A stretch of DNA of 22,319 nucleotides from positions 1-22,319 of the IMG/VR virus record IMGVR_UViG_3300017706_001715, one strand, 5' to 3'. The notes under the pieces are model-generated. The model was not told the origin of the DNA. It ran no database searches and saw only the letters and a program-made list of their open reading frames with translations. Shown one piece after another: positions 6,513 to 13,553 of the stretch (within the stretch, counting starts at the first letter, position 1; each line of letters starts with the position of its first letter). A program made the translations under genes and the position numbers. Origin of the DNA: a virus.

Positions 6513-7258
6513 CAATTAGCAGAAGACAACTTAGAGCAATAATTGCAGAAGCGATTAGAAAGCCTATTTTTTCTAAAGTTCAACCTGAAGAGATTGATGC
6601 GATTCGACAAGCAGCTCGTGATAAAGTGGGTATTGATGATATGATTGGTCCGGAAAAAGCAGAAAAGCTAAGAATAAGAGCACAAGAGCCAGGCGGCAAA
6701 GATCAGGTTAGATCGCTATACCAGACATTTGGATCTGATGAACCAGATTTTACGTCAGCGTCTGAAGACGAGTTTTACATGGCTCAATCTGCACATGACA
6801 AAAAAATAATGGATGAAAACGCGACAGAACTAAGTTTAAAACTCCTCAGAGGCGGCGCCGACATGCTAAATGCAATTGCTGAAATGAAAGAACTAGGAAT
6901 GCTTAGAGGGTCACCGGTGGCTTTGATGGACTATTATCCAACCATGGAGCCTGAAAAGGTAAGGATTATAATTAACTTGACAGCCGAAGCCACTAAGTCT
7001 TTTACTCCTGTGTTAAAAAAAGCGATGCAGGCAGACTCAACGACTAGAAAGCTTAGGTTTAACAATGGACTTGCTGCAGTCAGAGGATTTGCAGGTGGAT
7101 ATTTCGAGACAGACAAACCAAAGCTATCTGGTGAACCATATAGCGGAATTGCAATACGCTTCGATACTCGGTATAAAAATAAGACTGGGATAATTATACA
7201 AATTAGAGGCGGCAAGCAATTGAAACAGATAAAGCAGTTTATAAAAGCTATTTATTAA
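6509..7258 (+). CDS. Tagged protein of unknown function, 249 residues
   Basis: The ATG overlaps the previous TGA (ATGA), with GAGG about ten bases upstream. The tag MTISRRQLRAIIAEA ends in IAE at E14, very like the processing site I remember for T4 internal protein IPIII (FIAE). Residues 20-150 are helical and charged, with an acidic stretch near 75-90 (SDEPDFTSASEDEF). Residues 150-249 alternate strands and helices (KVRIIINLTAEA, GIAIRFDTRYKNKTGIIIQIRGG), suggesting a small alpha/beta fold. I see no catalytic signature. The next gene starts 13 bases downstream. Confidence 0.82.
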   Translation: MTISRRQLRAIIAEAIRKPIFSKVQPEEIDAIRQAARDKVGIDDMIGPEKAEKLRIRAQEPGGKDQVRSLYQTFGSDEPDFTSASEDEFYMAQSAHDKKIMDENATELSLKLLRGGADMLNAIAEMKELGMLRGSPVALMDYYPTMEPEKVRIIINLTAEATKSFTPVLKKAMQADSTTRKLRFNNGLAAVRGFAGGYFETDKPKLSGEPYSGIAIRFDTRYKNKTGIIIQIRGGKQLKQIKQFIKAIY

Positions 7259-7271
7259 ACAGGAAAAATTA

Positions 7272-8186
7272 ATGAAAATAACAAGAAAACAATTAAGAAA
7301 AATAATTCAAGAATCAATTTATGGTCGAGGAAAATACAAGCCAGGCCCTGTCGATCCGATGACAAAAATAAGCACGGGAGGCGGGACATCTACAAACAGA
7401 ATTCCTGATGCATATCGAGGCAAGTTAGATACTTTAGCAAGTGATCCTAATACCTCAGCAATGGCGGATTCTATGGCACCTCTGTTACAGACACCAGACT
7501 TAGTTATTCCTTTTGAAGGTGACGCTTATGAAGAAAAAGCTTTCAAAGGCGATAGTTACGAAGATGAACTGTTAAAACACAGTAAGAGAAATCCTGCTCT
7601 TTTAATTTTACCAATCAAGAAAGAGATAAATAAGCATATTCCAAATTTAGAAAAAGTTTTGGATAGAGAAATAGGTTCAAAGATTAGCTCTTCGTCACGA
7701 CTTTCTTACGATTGGTCTATTCCTCACGACGGTGTTGTTGTTAAGGTAGATTCTAATATTATAACACTGGACGATATGGCCCTTCTAGCAGCAGAAGCTC
7801 TTTTTGGTATAAACTCACCAAAATGTCAGAAATTAAAAAGTTTCCCGCCCCATGACTTATACTATTTAATTGCAAGTAATGATTTTAATTTTACTGAGCT
7901 TACGAATTCTGAAAATAAATCAATTTTTGATGCAACTCAGCATTCTTTTTCTGCATACCTTGCATACAAGGCGATCACTAACGGTTGTTCAATAAACTTT
8001 GGATCTGAGTGGATTGGATCTAGTTATTGTAACATTGGATATCGAGATCACGACGTACCACAAGAGATCGAGTTTTATAGTTTTAATAAGCTAGGGCCTG
8101 CAATATTTAATGCAGCAAAAGTTTTTGACAATATTACTATTGAAGGTGAGAAAATATTAAGCAACGCTAAGTTGGCTTTAAAATGA
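7272..8186 (+). CDS. Tagged protein, probable distant paralogue of the 9297 gene
   Basis: This 304-residue product has the tag MKITRKQLRKIIQES (IQE ending at E14) and AGGA before the ATG. A Gly/Pro/Thr-rich linker follows (20-45). Residues 51-70 (KLDTLASDPN then MADSM) align loosely with the shared motif of the 2658 and 9297 products. DLYYLIAS at 195-202 matches DLYMIAS in the 9297 product, so common ancestry is likely though distant. The section around 145-180 contains a strand-rich part (DGVVVKVDSNIITLDD) followed by a helix. Three cysteines occur (185 and two in the last third). I cannot name a function. Confidence 0.82.
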   Translation: MKITRKQLRKIIQESIYGRGKYKPGPVDPMTKISTGGGTSTNRIPDAYRGKLDTLASDPNTSAMADSMAPLLQTPDLVIPFEGDAYEEKAFKGDSYEDELLKHSKRNPALLILPIKKEINKHIPNLEKVLDREIGSKISSSSRLSYDWSIPHDGVVVKVDSNIITLDDMALLAAEALFGINSPKCQKLKSFPPHDLYYLIASNDFNFTELTNSENKSIFDATQHSFSAYLAYKAITNGCSINFGSEWIGSSYCNIGYRDHDVPQEIEFYSFNKLGPAIFNAAKVFDNITIEGEKILSNAKLALK

Positions 8187-8611
8187 AACTAACAAGAAGG
8201 CAATTAAGAGAAATTATATGTGAGACTTTAAATATTGAGTTTCACAATTCTCCTACTGCTGAAGAAAAATCATCAATGATCAAGGGCTTGCTTGATATGT
8301 TTAACGTAGAAGATGCTTTGCAAGAAAAAAAGAAAAGCAAAAGAAAGAAAATTGACTATAAAAAAGCTTATAAAAAGTATCATAGTTCAAAGAAAGCAAA
8401 GAAAGAGAGAGCACAAAGAAACGCAGCAGGAAGAAAGTTAAAAAAGGCAGGCGTCAAGATACCTGACGGTTATGAAATCGATCATAAAAATCCGATTAGT
8501 AATGGCGGAACAAATGACATAACAAATTTAAGGTTAATTTCAAGAGAAAAAAACAGAGCCTTGGGTCAAAAAATAACAACTAAGAAAAGAAAGAGTAAGG
8601 GTAAATACTAG
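8183..8611 (+). CDS. Tagged HNH endonuclease
   Basis: This is a 142-residue product with ATGA overlap at its start. The tag MKLTRRQLREIICET has ICE ending at E14. A second L-Q-E site (46-48) is directly followed by KKKSKRKK. After a strongly basic helix (60-88) comes a compact HNH core: G-Y-E-I-D100-H101, the general-base His, then N-G-G-T-N-D-I-T-N115-L-R and S-R-E-K-N124, the third position being Asn as in the HNN subtype. No zinc-knuckle cysteines are present. Nicking or cutting of DNA is inferred from the motif. What is odd is the combination with a putative capsid-targeting propeptide, which would put a nuclease inside the head or deliver it to the host. A free-standing homing endonuclease is the alternative. 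Confidence 0.88.
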   Translation: MKLTRRQLREIICETLNIEFHNSPTAEEKSSMIKGLLDMFNVEDALQEKKKSKRKKIDYKKAYKKYHSSKKAKKERAQRNAAGRKLKKAGVKIPDGYEIDHKNPISNGGTNDITNLRLISREKNRALGQKITTKKRKSKGKY

Positions 8612-9300
8612 TGAGAATTACACGTCGCAAACTTAAAATGATTATTGAGTCTTTTTTACAAGAAGATAACAAAAAACTATGGGTTTGCCCTAAGTGTGGT
8701 CATAAACATAAAAAAGAACCTTCAAAAAAATGTTCTAATTGTGGCCATCTATATGACGATAAATTTCAAAATAAAAATTGGTCGAAACCAAACGAAAAGA
8801 TTAATGAAAAAAAGAGAAAACGACGCGGCTTAAAAGAAACACAATGTCCTACTGCAACAGTAGATATCAGTGTTAATACAGCTAACAGAGACCGCGCGAG
8901 ACTACTTGACTGGATTATATACGGCCCGCTAAATGTTGAATTTCCTGGTAATTATTGGAAAAAGATAGCAAAAAAGTGGAAAACAAACCCTGAAGCTGCA
9001 AAGGAATCAAATTGTGGTAACTGTGTCTCGTTTGATCGATCACCAAAGATGGTTGATGAATGCATACCTGCAATCACAACTGAACCTGTTGCAGATAAGT
9101 TTGGTGTTTTAGGTTATTGTTGGATGCACCATTTTAAATGTCATAGTGCTAGAACTTGTAATACATGGGCTGCAGGTGGACCAATTAAAACTGACGCTTC
9201 ATCAGCTGAATGGTTTGAACGTAATAAAGAAGGCGCACTAAAGAAAGATCCAATCGATCCAAATATATATAAGGACGATACTTCGCAGGAGTCAAAGTGA
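8611..9300 (+). CDS. Tagged zinc-ribbon protein with C-terminal Cys-rich domain
   Basis: This 229-residue product from a GTG sharing one base with the previous TAG starts MRITRRKLKMIIES, with possible sites after E13 and E18. Residues 24-46 are a two-knuckle zinc ribbon (C26-P-K-C29 and C41-S-N-C44). I-N-E (64-66) followed by KKRKRRG is a second processing-like site. The C-terminal domain (about 79-190) has C135-G-N-C138, C151, G-Y-C170-W, C177 and C183-N-T-W. I recall this C-x2-C...G-Y-C...C-x2-W plan from uncharacterised marine phage proteins, and it resembles the cysteine spacing of small iron-sulfur (HiPIP-like) proteins. Zinc binding by the ribbon is well supported; an iron-sulfur centre is only a possibility. 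Confidence 0.85.
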   Translation: MRITRRKLKMIIESFLQEDNKKLWVCPKCGHKHKKEPSKKCSNCGHLYDDKFQNKNWSKPNEKINEKKRKRRGLKETQCPTATVDISVNTANRDRARLLDWIIYGPLNVEFPGNYWKKIAKKWKTNPEAAKESNCGNCVSFDRSPKMVDECIPAITTEPVADKFGVLGYCWMHHFKCHSARTCNTWAAGGPIKTDASSAEWFERNKEGALKKDPIDPNIYKDDTSQESK

Positions 9301-9992
9301 AAATAACAAGAAGACAATTAAGAAAATTAATAAACGAAACAATCTTTGCTGGTGGTCCAACTGTTGACAGCCCTGACAAAAGTGTTGGCGTAACGGTTGA
9401 CATGGGAAGAAATGTTTCACCTAAGGCTCGTAAAGAGTACCAACGCGACAAAGCGATAAGAAAAGCTGATCCTAGATTGGAAGATTTAATGAGCGGTGAT
9501 GAGACAGACCAGAACATGGCGCGAACTTTGGCAGACACAATGTTTGGTATTCCAGAAAAAGGCGAACCTTTAAACCCTGAAGAAGAATATGCACAAGGAT
9601 TGTGGGATGAATTCCAGGACGAAAAATTTGATGGTCGATTTATAAAACCTAGAATGTACAGACACCACGACATGCCTGATGAGCGTTTGCAGAGATCGTA
9701 TGCGCCTGAAATAAAACAATTGGAAGCCGCTATGACAAAAAGAGTTCAAGCAGCAATTGATAAAGGCTTTGCAGATTATGATGATTTGTATATGATTGCC
9801 TCTGAAACAACTCCAGGATATGGTGCTCTAAAGCGTTCGCTTTATCGTGAAAAGAAAAAGCGCTTTGGTTCTGCAGTTTCTAATGACGGAAGTTTGACGG
9901 GTGCATACGGTCGTGACCCGAGTGATGAATTAGATTATTTGCCCACGAATGTACTAAAGAGACTGGGTATAACAGAAGATCCGTATTATTAA
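9297..9992 (+). CDS. Tagged protein, paralogue of the 2658 gene
   Basis: This 231-residue product has a GTG overlapping the previous TGA (GTGA) and AGGAG seven bases upstream. The tag MKITRRQLRKLINET is the best match to the consensus, with INE ending at E14. Residues 58-104 repeat the motif order of the 2658 product: D-x-R-L-x-D-L-x-S-G, A-R-T-L-A-D (75-80), L-x-P-E-E-E-x-A-Q (92-100) and W-D. DLYMIAS at 163-169 is shared with the 7272 product. The C-terminal part is basic and then acidic, ending ITEDPYY. Its function is unknown. A packaged protein family expanded by duplication is inferred. Confidence 0.84.
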   Translation: MKITRRQLRKLINETIFAGGPTVDSPDKSVGVTVDMGRNVSPKARKEYQRDKAIRKADPRLEDLMSGDETDQNMARTLADTMFGIPEKGEPLNPEEEYAQGLWDEFQDEKFDGRFIKPRMYRHHDMPDERLQRSYAPEIKQLEAAMTKRVQAAIDKGFADYDDLYMIASETTPGYGALKRSLYREKKKRFGSAVSNDGSLTGAYGRDPSDELDYLPTNVLKRLGITEDPYY

Positions 9993-9997
9993 GTTTT

Positions 9998-10366
9998 ATG
10001 CCTAGAAAAAAGAAAAAGAAAAAGTTGTGGAGTAAACAATCTAAGTATAAGTGCAAGGACGGCAGTTTAGTCTTGATGGATAGTACATGGGAAGTTGCCA
10101 TGGCGAAGAGGTTAGACCATCTTAAAATAACATGGGATCGTAGAGAAGACATGAAGCTGCCTTACTATTCTAAGACAGGGCGTAAAAGAAATTATATACC
10201 TGATTTTTATCTACCTGACTATGATACTTATATTGAAGTAAAAGGTTACTGGACTGATGCCGCAAGGTATAAAATGAATTCCGTTCAAGATACAAACCCA
10301 GTAAAAATCGTTATACTAGAATCATTAGAGGCAGTAAACAAATTTAGTCGGAGAAAATTAAAGTGA
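9998..10366 (+). CDS. PD-(D/E)XK-type endonuclease, untagged
   Basis: This is a 122-residue product that begins with a polylysine start (PRKKKKKK) instead of the tag. The core shows E32 on a helix (STWEVAMAKRLD), a strand pair, then Y-I-P-D69-F-Y-L-P and Y-I-E80-V-K82-G, the classic D...E-x-K arrangement of the PD-(D/E)XK nucleases and especially of small phage Vsr/TnsA-like or homing endonucleases. All three catalytic positions are present, so it should be active. It starts five bases after the previous stop and its TGA overlaps the next GTG, so it is embedded in the tagged string. A homing enzyme or a DNA-processing function are both possible. Confidence 0.88.
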   Translation: MPRKKKKKKLWSKQSKYKCKDGSLVLMDSTWEVAMAKRLDHLKITWDRREDMKLPYYSKTGRKRNYIPDFYLPDYDTYIEVKGYWTDAARYKMNSVQDTNPVKIVILESLEAVNKFSRRKLK

Positions 10367-10935
10367 ATCTTACAAGAAGACAGTTAAAAAGATTGATAGA
10401 GCAAGAGCTTAAGCTATCGGACGATCAGCTTAAAAAAATTAAGGATATAAAAGACGAAGAAGACGAAGCAAAAACAACAATTGCCGCTAATTTAAAAGTC
10501 CCTAAAGACATGGTCGATAAGGCTGTTCAAAAGGCAAAAGATGATGAAACTAACGAAAGTGCTTTTTCGTTGTTTGAGTCAAAGTCAAAAGAAATCTCAC
10601 TTAAGTCTGTTGATAAAGCGTTTATTTCTTGCCTTGAAAAAGAGGGCGGAGCAGCTGGTATGGGAATGCTAGTTAATGCTGTTAAATCTCTTGAGAGTAA
10701 AACAAAAAAACTACCGTCAAAACTTTCAAGTAAAGCAAAAATTAAGAAATATATTGCTAGACATGATGCAATATTAATTCATAAATTTAAAGATATTATT
10801 TTAATTAAAGGTTTACCTAAAGCAAAATTGCAAGAAGCTTTAGAAAAGATTGGTTTTTATAAAAAGTATAGTTACGGATTAGATGATATACCAGATCCTA
10901 CAAAAGCACACGATGATATTATTGGACACACATGA
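10363..10935 (+). CDS. Tagged helical protein of unknown function
   Basis: This is a 190-residue product from a GTG (GTGA overlap) with CGGAG ten bases upstream. The tag is MNLTRRQLKRLIEQ with LIE ending at E13. Residues 18-75 are highly charged and helical, an acid/base-rich linker. Residues 80-170 form a basic helical domain (DKAFISCLEKEGG, SKAKIKKYIARHD, then ILIKGLPKAKLQEALEKIGF) whose helix-strand pattern could be a winged-helix-like nucleic-acid binder; this is weak. It stops at TGA followed by CTA, and the reading frame stays open into the next small gene. Confidence 0.82.
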   Translation: MNLTRRQLKRLIEQELKLSDDQLKKIKDIKDEEDEAKTTIAANLKVPKDMVDKAVQKAKDDETNESAFSLFESKSKEISLKSVDKAFISCLEKEGGAAGMGMLVNAVKSLESKTKKLPSKLSSKAKIKKYIARHDAILIHKFKDIILIKGLPKAKLQEALEKIGFYKKYSYGLDDIPDPTKAHDDIIGHT

Positions 10936-10965
10936 CTAACACATGTTAAGCGGAAGGATTCTGCT

Positions 10966-11187
10966 TTGAATGAAATAGGCGAAGTTTTATGGCACTCTTT
11001 AAAAGAAAACGGTGAAATTAACTTTTACGATGTAATGTGGCCAGATGGAAAAATAGAAACAGATATACCTACAAAACTTTTAGAAAAAGTTGCAGATAGT
11101 GATAGTAATGTTGATGAGCATAATGAGCACGGTGTAGACGGTCATGAAGAAGATTTACTGTATTCAAAAAGGAAATATAAAAAATGA
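10966..11187 (+). CDS. Small acidic untagged protein, in frame with the gene before it
   Basis: This 73-residue product has no ATG upstream in frame. TTG at 10966 with GGAAGGA at 10952-10958 seven bases before it is the best start. The first half (GEVLWHSLKENGEINFYDVMW) looks like a small beta hairpin. The second half is acidic and His-rich (DSNVDEHNEHGVDGHEED) and ends in basic SKRKYKK. It is in the same frame as the 10363 gene with only the TGA at 10933-10935 between them, so it could be a readthrough extension or a remnant of a once longer protein. Its TGA overlaps the next ATG. Confidence 0.6.
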   Translation: MNEIGEVLWHSLKENGEINFYDVMWPDGKIETDIPTKLLEKVADSDSNVDEHNEHGVDGHEEDLLYSKRKYKK

Positions 11188-11633
11188 AAATTACAAAAAA
11201 GCAGCTAAAAAAGATAATCGTCGAATCAATTGGTGGGAAGATTGTGACAGTTAAAATGCACGGATCTAATGATTTTGAGATAATTTTAGAAGGTGGAGCT
11301 AGTTCTATTGATACTGATAGAGCTGGCGTTAAAAAAGCTTTACTCAAACTTAAGTCTGAAGGTTACGACTATGTTTATGATGATAAAACAGAAGATATGA
11401 CTGATTTAGAGATGTTTGCTGATATGTTAGATGAGATACTTGAATTTGGCGAATCTTCACCGAGCGGTAATGAAGATTTGAGCTCTATGGATATATTTAC
11501 ACTAGCTAGTCATACTGATCAACTCATGCAAAATCGCAGAAGTCAAGATTTAAATTTTGATGATGATTTTAGCATGTATGACGAAGAAGATAACTCAGAG
11601 GAAAACTCTGATTTTGATGATGAATATATTTGA
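11184..11633 (+). CDS. Tagged protein with strongly acidic tail, last of the block
   Basis: This is a 149-residue product with ATGA overlap and AAGGAA upstream. The tag is MKITKKQLKKIIVES with IVE ending at E14. A short beta-like section (GGKIVTVKMHG, FEIILEGG) is followed by a helix and then an increasingly acidic C-terminus: 14 of the last 30 residues are Asp or Glu (the end reads FDDEYI). Such a tail could act as a DNA mimic, as in T4 internal or anti-restriction proteins, or bind basic partners; neither is shown. The following 88-base gap marks the border to the tail block and holds no gene or clear terminator. Confidence 0.83.
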   Translation: MKITKKQLKKIIVESIGGKIVTVKMHGSNDFEIILEGGASSIDTDRAGVKKALLKLKSEGYDYVYDDKTEDMTDLEMFADMLDEILEFGESSPSGNEDLSSMDIFTLASHTDQLMQNRRSQDLNFDDDFSMYDEEDNSEENSDFDDEYI

Positions 11634-11721
11634 TTTATTTGATTTTTAAATTAATACTTAAGTCATGTCCCTAGTTTGTAGTTGAGTTGTTGCATATATA
11701 TTTATAAGATCCGGAGTAATA

Positions 11722-12873
11722 ATGGCAACTTTTTCAAATACAACTAATCCAACTCCGTTTGGAATTTATGACAATGAAAGCGACTTCTTATCTGATGCAG
11801 ATAATATGGTTACTTTTGTTAAAAGAAAATTAGGCGATGACATTCTATCAGTTGAGCTTACAAAGAAGCAAATATGGGGAAACTTTGAAGAAGCAACGTT
11901 AGAATATAGTTCGATCCTAAACCAGTATCAGGCCAAATCTCAGCTTGTAAATTTTCTAGGCTTCACCACTGGCAGCATAATGAGCGGCAGTGAGGAAAAG
12001 TATGTAAGGGAAAACCTAGAATTTTTAACAAGATTTGCAGAACCTTACGCGATGGAGGCTGGTATCGGAGGTTCTTATAATTCCCTTAGTGGGTCTATCC
12101 AGCTAGAGGTTGGCCGCCAAGATTACGACTTATATACAGAGTTAAGCGGAGCAAACGGAAGTTTGTTTGATGACACTAGGGGAAAACTTAGGGTTGACGA
12201 AGTTTTTCATTATAATCCACAAGCTGCATATAGATTTTTTGATACAACTTCAGCAATTAATTACTTAAATAATGAATTTAGTTTTGAATCATTTACACCT
12301 GAATCAATCTTTTATATTCTACCTGTCTACGAAGACATTTTAAGAGCTGGGCAACTTGACTTATCTAATAGAGTTAGAAGATCAAATTTTTCTTACAAGA
12401 TTATGGGTAACAATCTTAGAATTTACCCGATACCAACTTCTGAATCTAAAGTTATGCTAAGAGTTAGACAATATCCTGATCCGACTCAACCTTCGTACAA
12501 AGACGACACAGTACATGGGGTTTCAAATATGAGCAATTTACCGTTTGGTAATGTTCAATACAATCGCATAAACAGCATAGGTCGTCAGTGGATCAGGAGT
12601 TTTACTCTTGCTATTTCAATGGAACAACTAGGTTACATTAGGGGTAAGTTTGGAAGTGTTCCTGTGCCTAACGCAGAGGTAACGCTAAACAGCTCCGATT
12701 TGATTAGTAATGGAAGGACAGATAGGGATGGTCTAAAGGAAAAACTTAGAGAAATGCTCGATTCAATGACATATGATAAACTAATGGAGACGCAAGCAAC
12801 TAGATCTGAACAAATACAAAAACAACTAAAATATGTGCCACCTCCAAATGGCAAAGCAATCTTTATGGGATAA
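11722..12873 (+). CDS. gp13: Neck protein, T4 gp13-like
   Basis: This is a 383-residue product, against 309 in T4. CGGAG stands before the ATG. gp13 forms the neck with gp14 and joins the finished head to the tail. The best evidence is the C-terminal part: N-S-I-G-x-Q-W-I at about 284 followed by a helix, then R-G-K-F, V-P-x-P-N-A-E-V-T-L, and S-N-G-R with a terminal coiled region, a succession I know from gp13 of marine T4-like phages. The N-terminus has a helix-rich part (residues 18-75) resembling connector adaptor proteins. The gp14- and gp15-like genes that follow support it. It opens the tail block after an AT-rich 88-base gap that probably holds a promoter. Confidence 0.85.
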   Translation: MATFSNTTNPTPFGIYDNESDFLSDADNMVTFVKRKLGDDILSVELTKKQIWGNFEEATLEYSSILNQYQAKSQLVNFLGFTTGSIMSGSEEKYVRENLEFLTRFAEPYAMEAGIGGSYNSLSGSIQLEVGRQDYDLYTELSGANGSLFDDTRGKLRVDEVFHYNPQAAYRFFDTTSAINYLNNEFSFESFTPESIFYILPVYEDILRAGQLDLSNRVRRSNFSYKIMGNNLRIYPIPTSESKVMLRVRQYPDPTQPSYKDDTVHGVSNMSNLPFGNVQYNRINSIGRQWIRSFTLAISMEQLGYIRGKFGSVPVPNAEVTLNSSDLISNGRTDRDGLKEKLREMLDSMTYDKLMETQATRSEQIQKQLKYVPPPNGKAIFMG

Positions 12874-12876
12874 ACA

Positions 12877-13539
12877 ATGCCAAGACTTTTTATAACGCCG
12901 AGAGAAATTAACTTTATTAATGATATTGCTAAAGAAGTAATTAAGGATGTAATTGGGCAAAAAATATATTTGTTCCAAATATCAGAGATTAAATCAAAAG
13001 TTCATGATGTATATGAAGAAAGCCCAGATAAAGTTTTTGAGACTCCAATTGAGCTAGACTGCTTAGTAAAATATAGTGGTCAAGAAGTGACTACTGATCG
13101 TTTTGGATCAGAGAAATATTTCCAAATTGAAGTTTACGTCCAGTCAAGAGATTTACTTGACAAAGAGATTGAGATACTTGAAGGTGATTTTTTCTCTTAC
13201 GGAAGTATATTTTTTGAGATCACAAAAGCTCCGAGCTCTAATATTATATTTGGTCAAATTGAGCATGAAAGATTTATTACAATTTCAGGTCGTCAGTCTA
13301 GAAAAGATTTGTTTTTGGCTAAGGTATTTGGTCCGACAAGCGAGTCATACTTAGATGCCGATGCAGTCCAAGAAACTTTTGTTCAACAAAGAGGTCAAAA
13401 AGAAAATAGACTAGGAAAGACAGGAGACGTTAGAGACCTACAAAAAAACGGAGTAATCGACGCTCCAATTACCGGACCAAAAGAAGTTTCGCCTAGAGGC
13501 GACTCAACTAACGTTGGTTCTTCATTTTATGACGAATAA
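12877..13539 (+). CDS. gp14: Neck protein, T4 gp14-like
   Basis: This is a 220-residue product, against 256 in T4, starting three bases after the gp13-like gene. The opening I-T-P-R-E-I-N-F-I-N-D-I, the section K-I-Y-x-F-x-I-S-E-I-K-S-K-V-H-D-V-Y-E-E and the beta-rich middle (YFQIEVYVQSRDL, EGDFFSYGSIFFEI) match what I remember of gp14-type neck proteins in marine myoviruses. The product works with gp13 in head completion and tail docking. The C-terminal ~50 residues are polar and probably disordered. Confidence 0.83.
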   Translation: MPRLFITPREINFINDIAKEVIKDVIGQKIYLFQISEIKSKVHDVYEESPDKVFETPIELDCLVKYSGQEVTTDRFGSEKYFQIEVYVQSRDLLDKEIEILEGDFFSYGSIFFEITKAPSSNIIFGQIEHERFITISGRQSRKDLFLAKVFGPTSESYLDADAVQETFVQQRGQKENRLGKTGDVRDLQKNGVIDAPITGPKEVSPRGDSTNVGSSFYDE

Positions 13540-13553
13540 TATAAAGGAATAGC

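Noticed and set aside
9185-9673. A 162-codon open frame on the minus strand.
   Set aside because: It lies opposite two well-supported tagged genes with ribosome sites and recognisable motifs, and its product has no recognisable feature.
228-11633. The T-R-R-Q-L-R-K part of the tag as a twin-arginine (Tat) export signal.
   Set aside because: Several tags lack the RR pair, no hydrophobic region or signal-peptidase site follows, and many bodies are charged cytosolic-type proteins.
228-11633. The tags as copies of a DNA repeat or mobile element.
   Set aside because: The nucleotide sequences differ at many synonymous positions and no repeat extends outside the coding tag.
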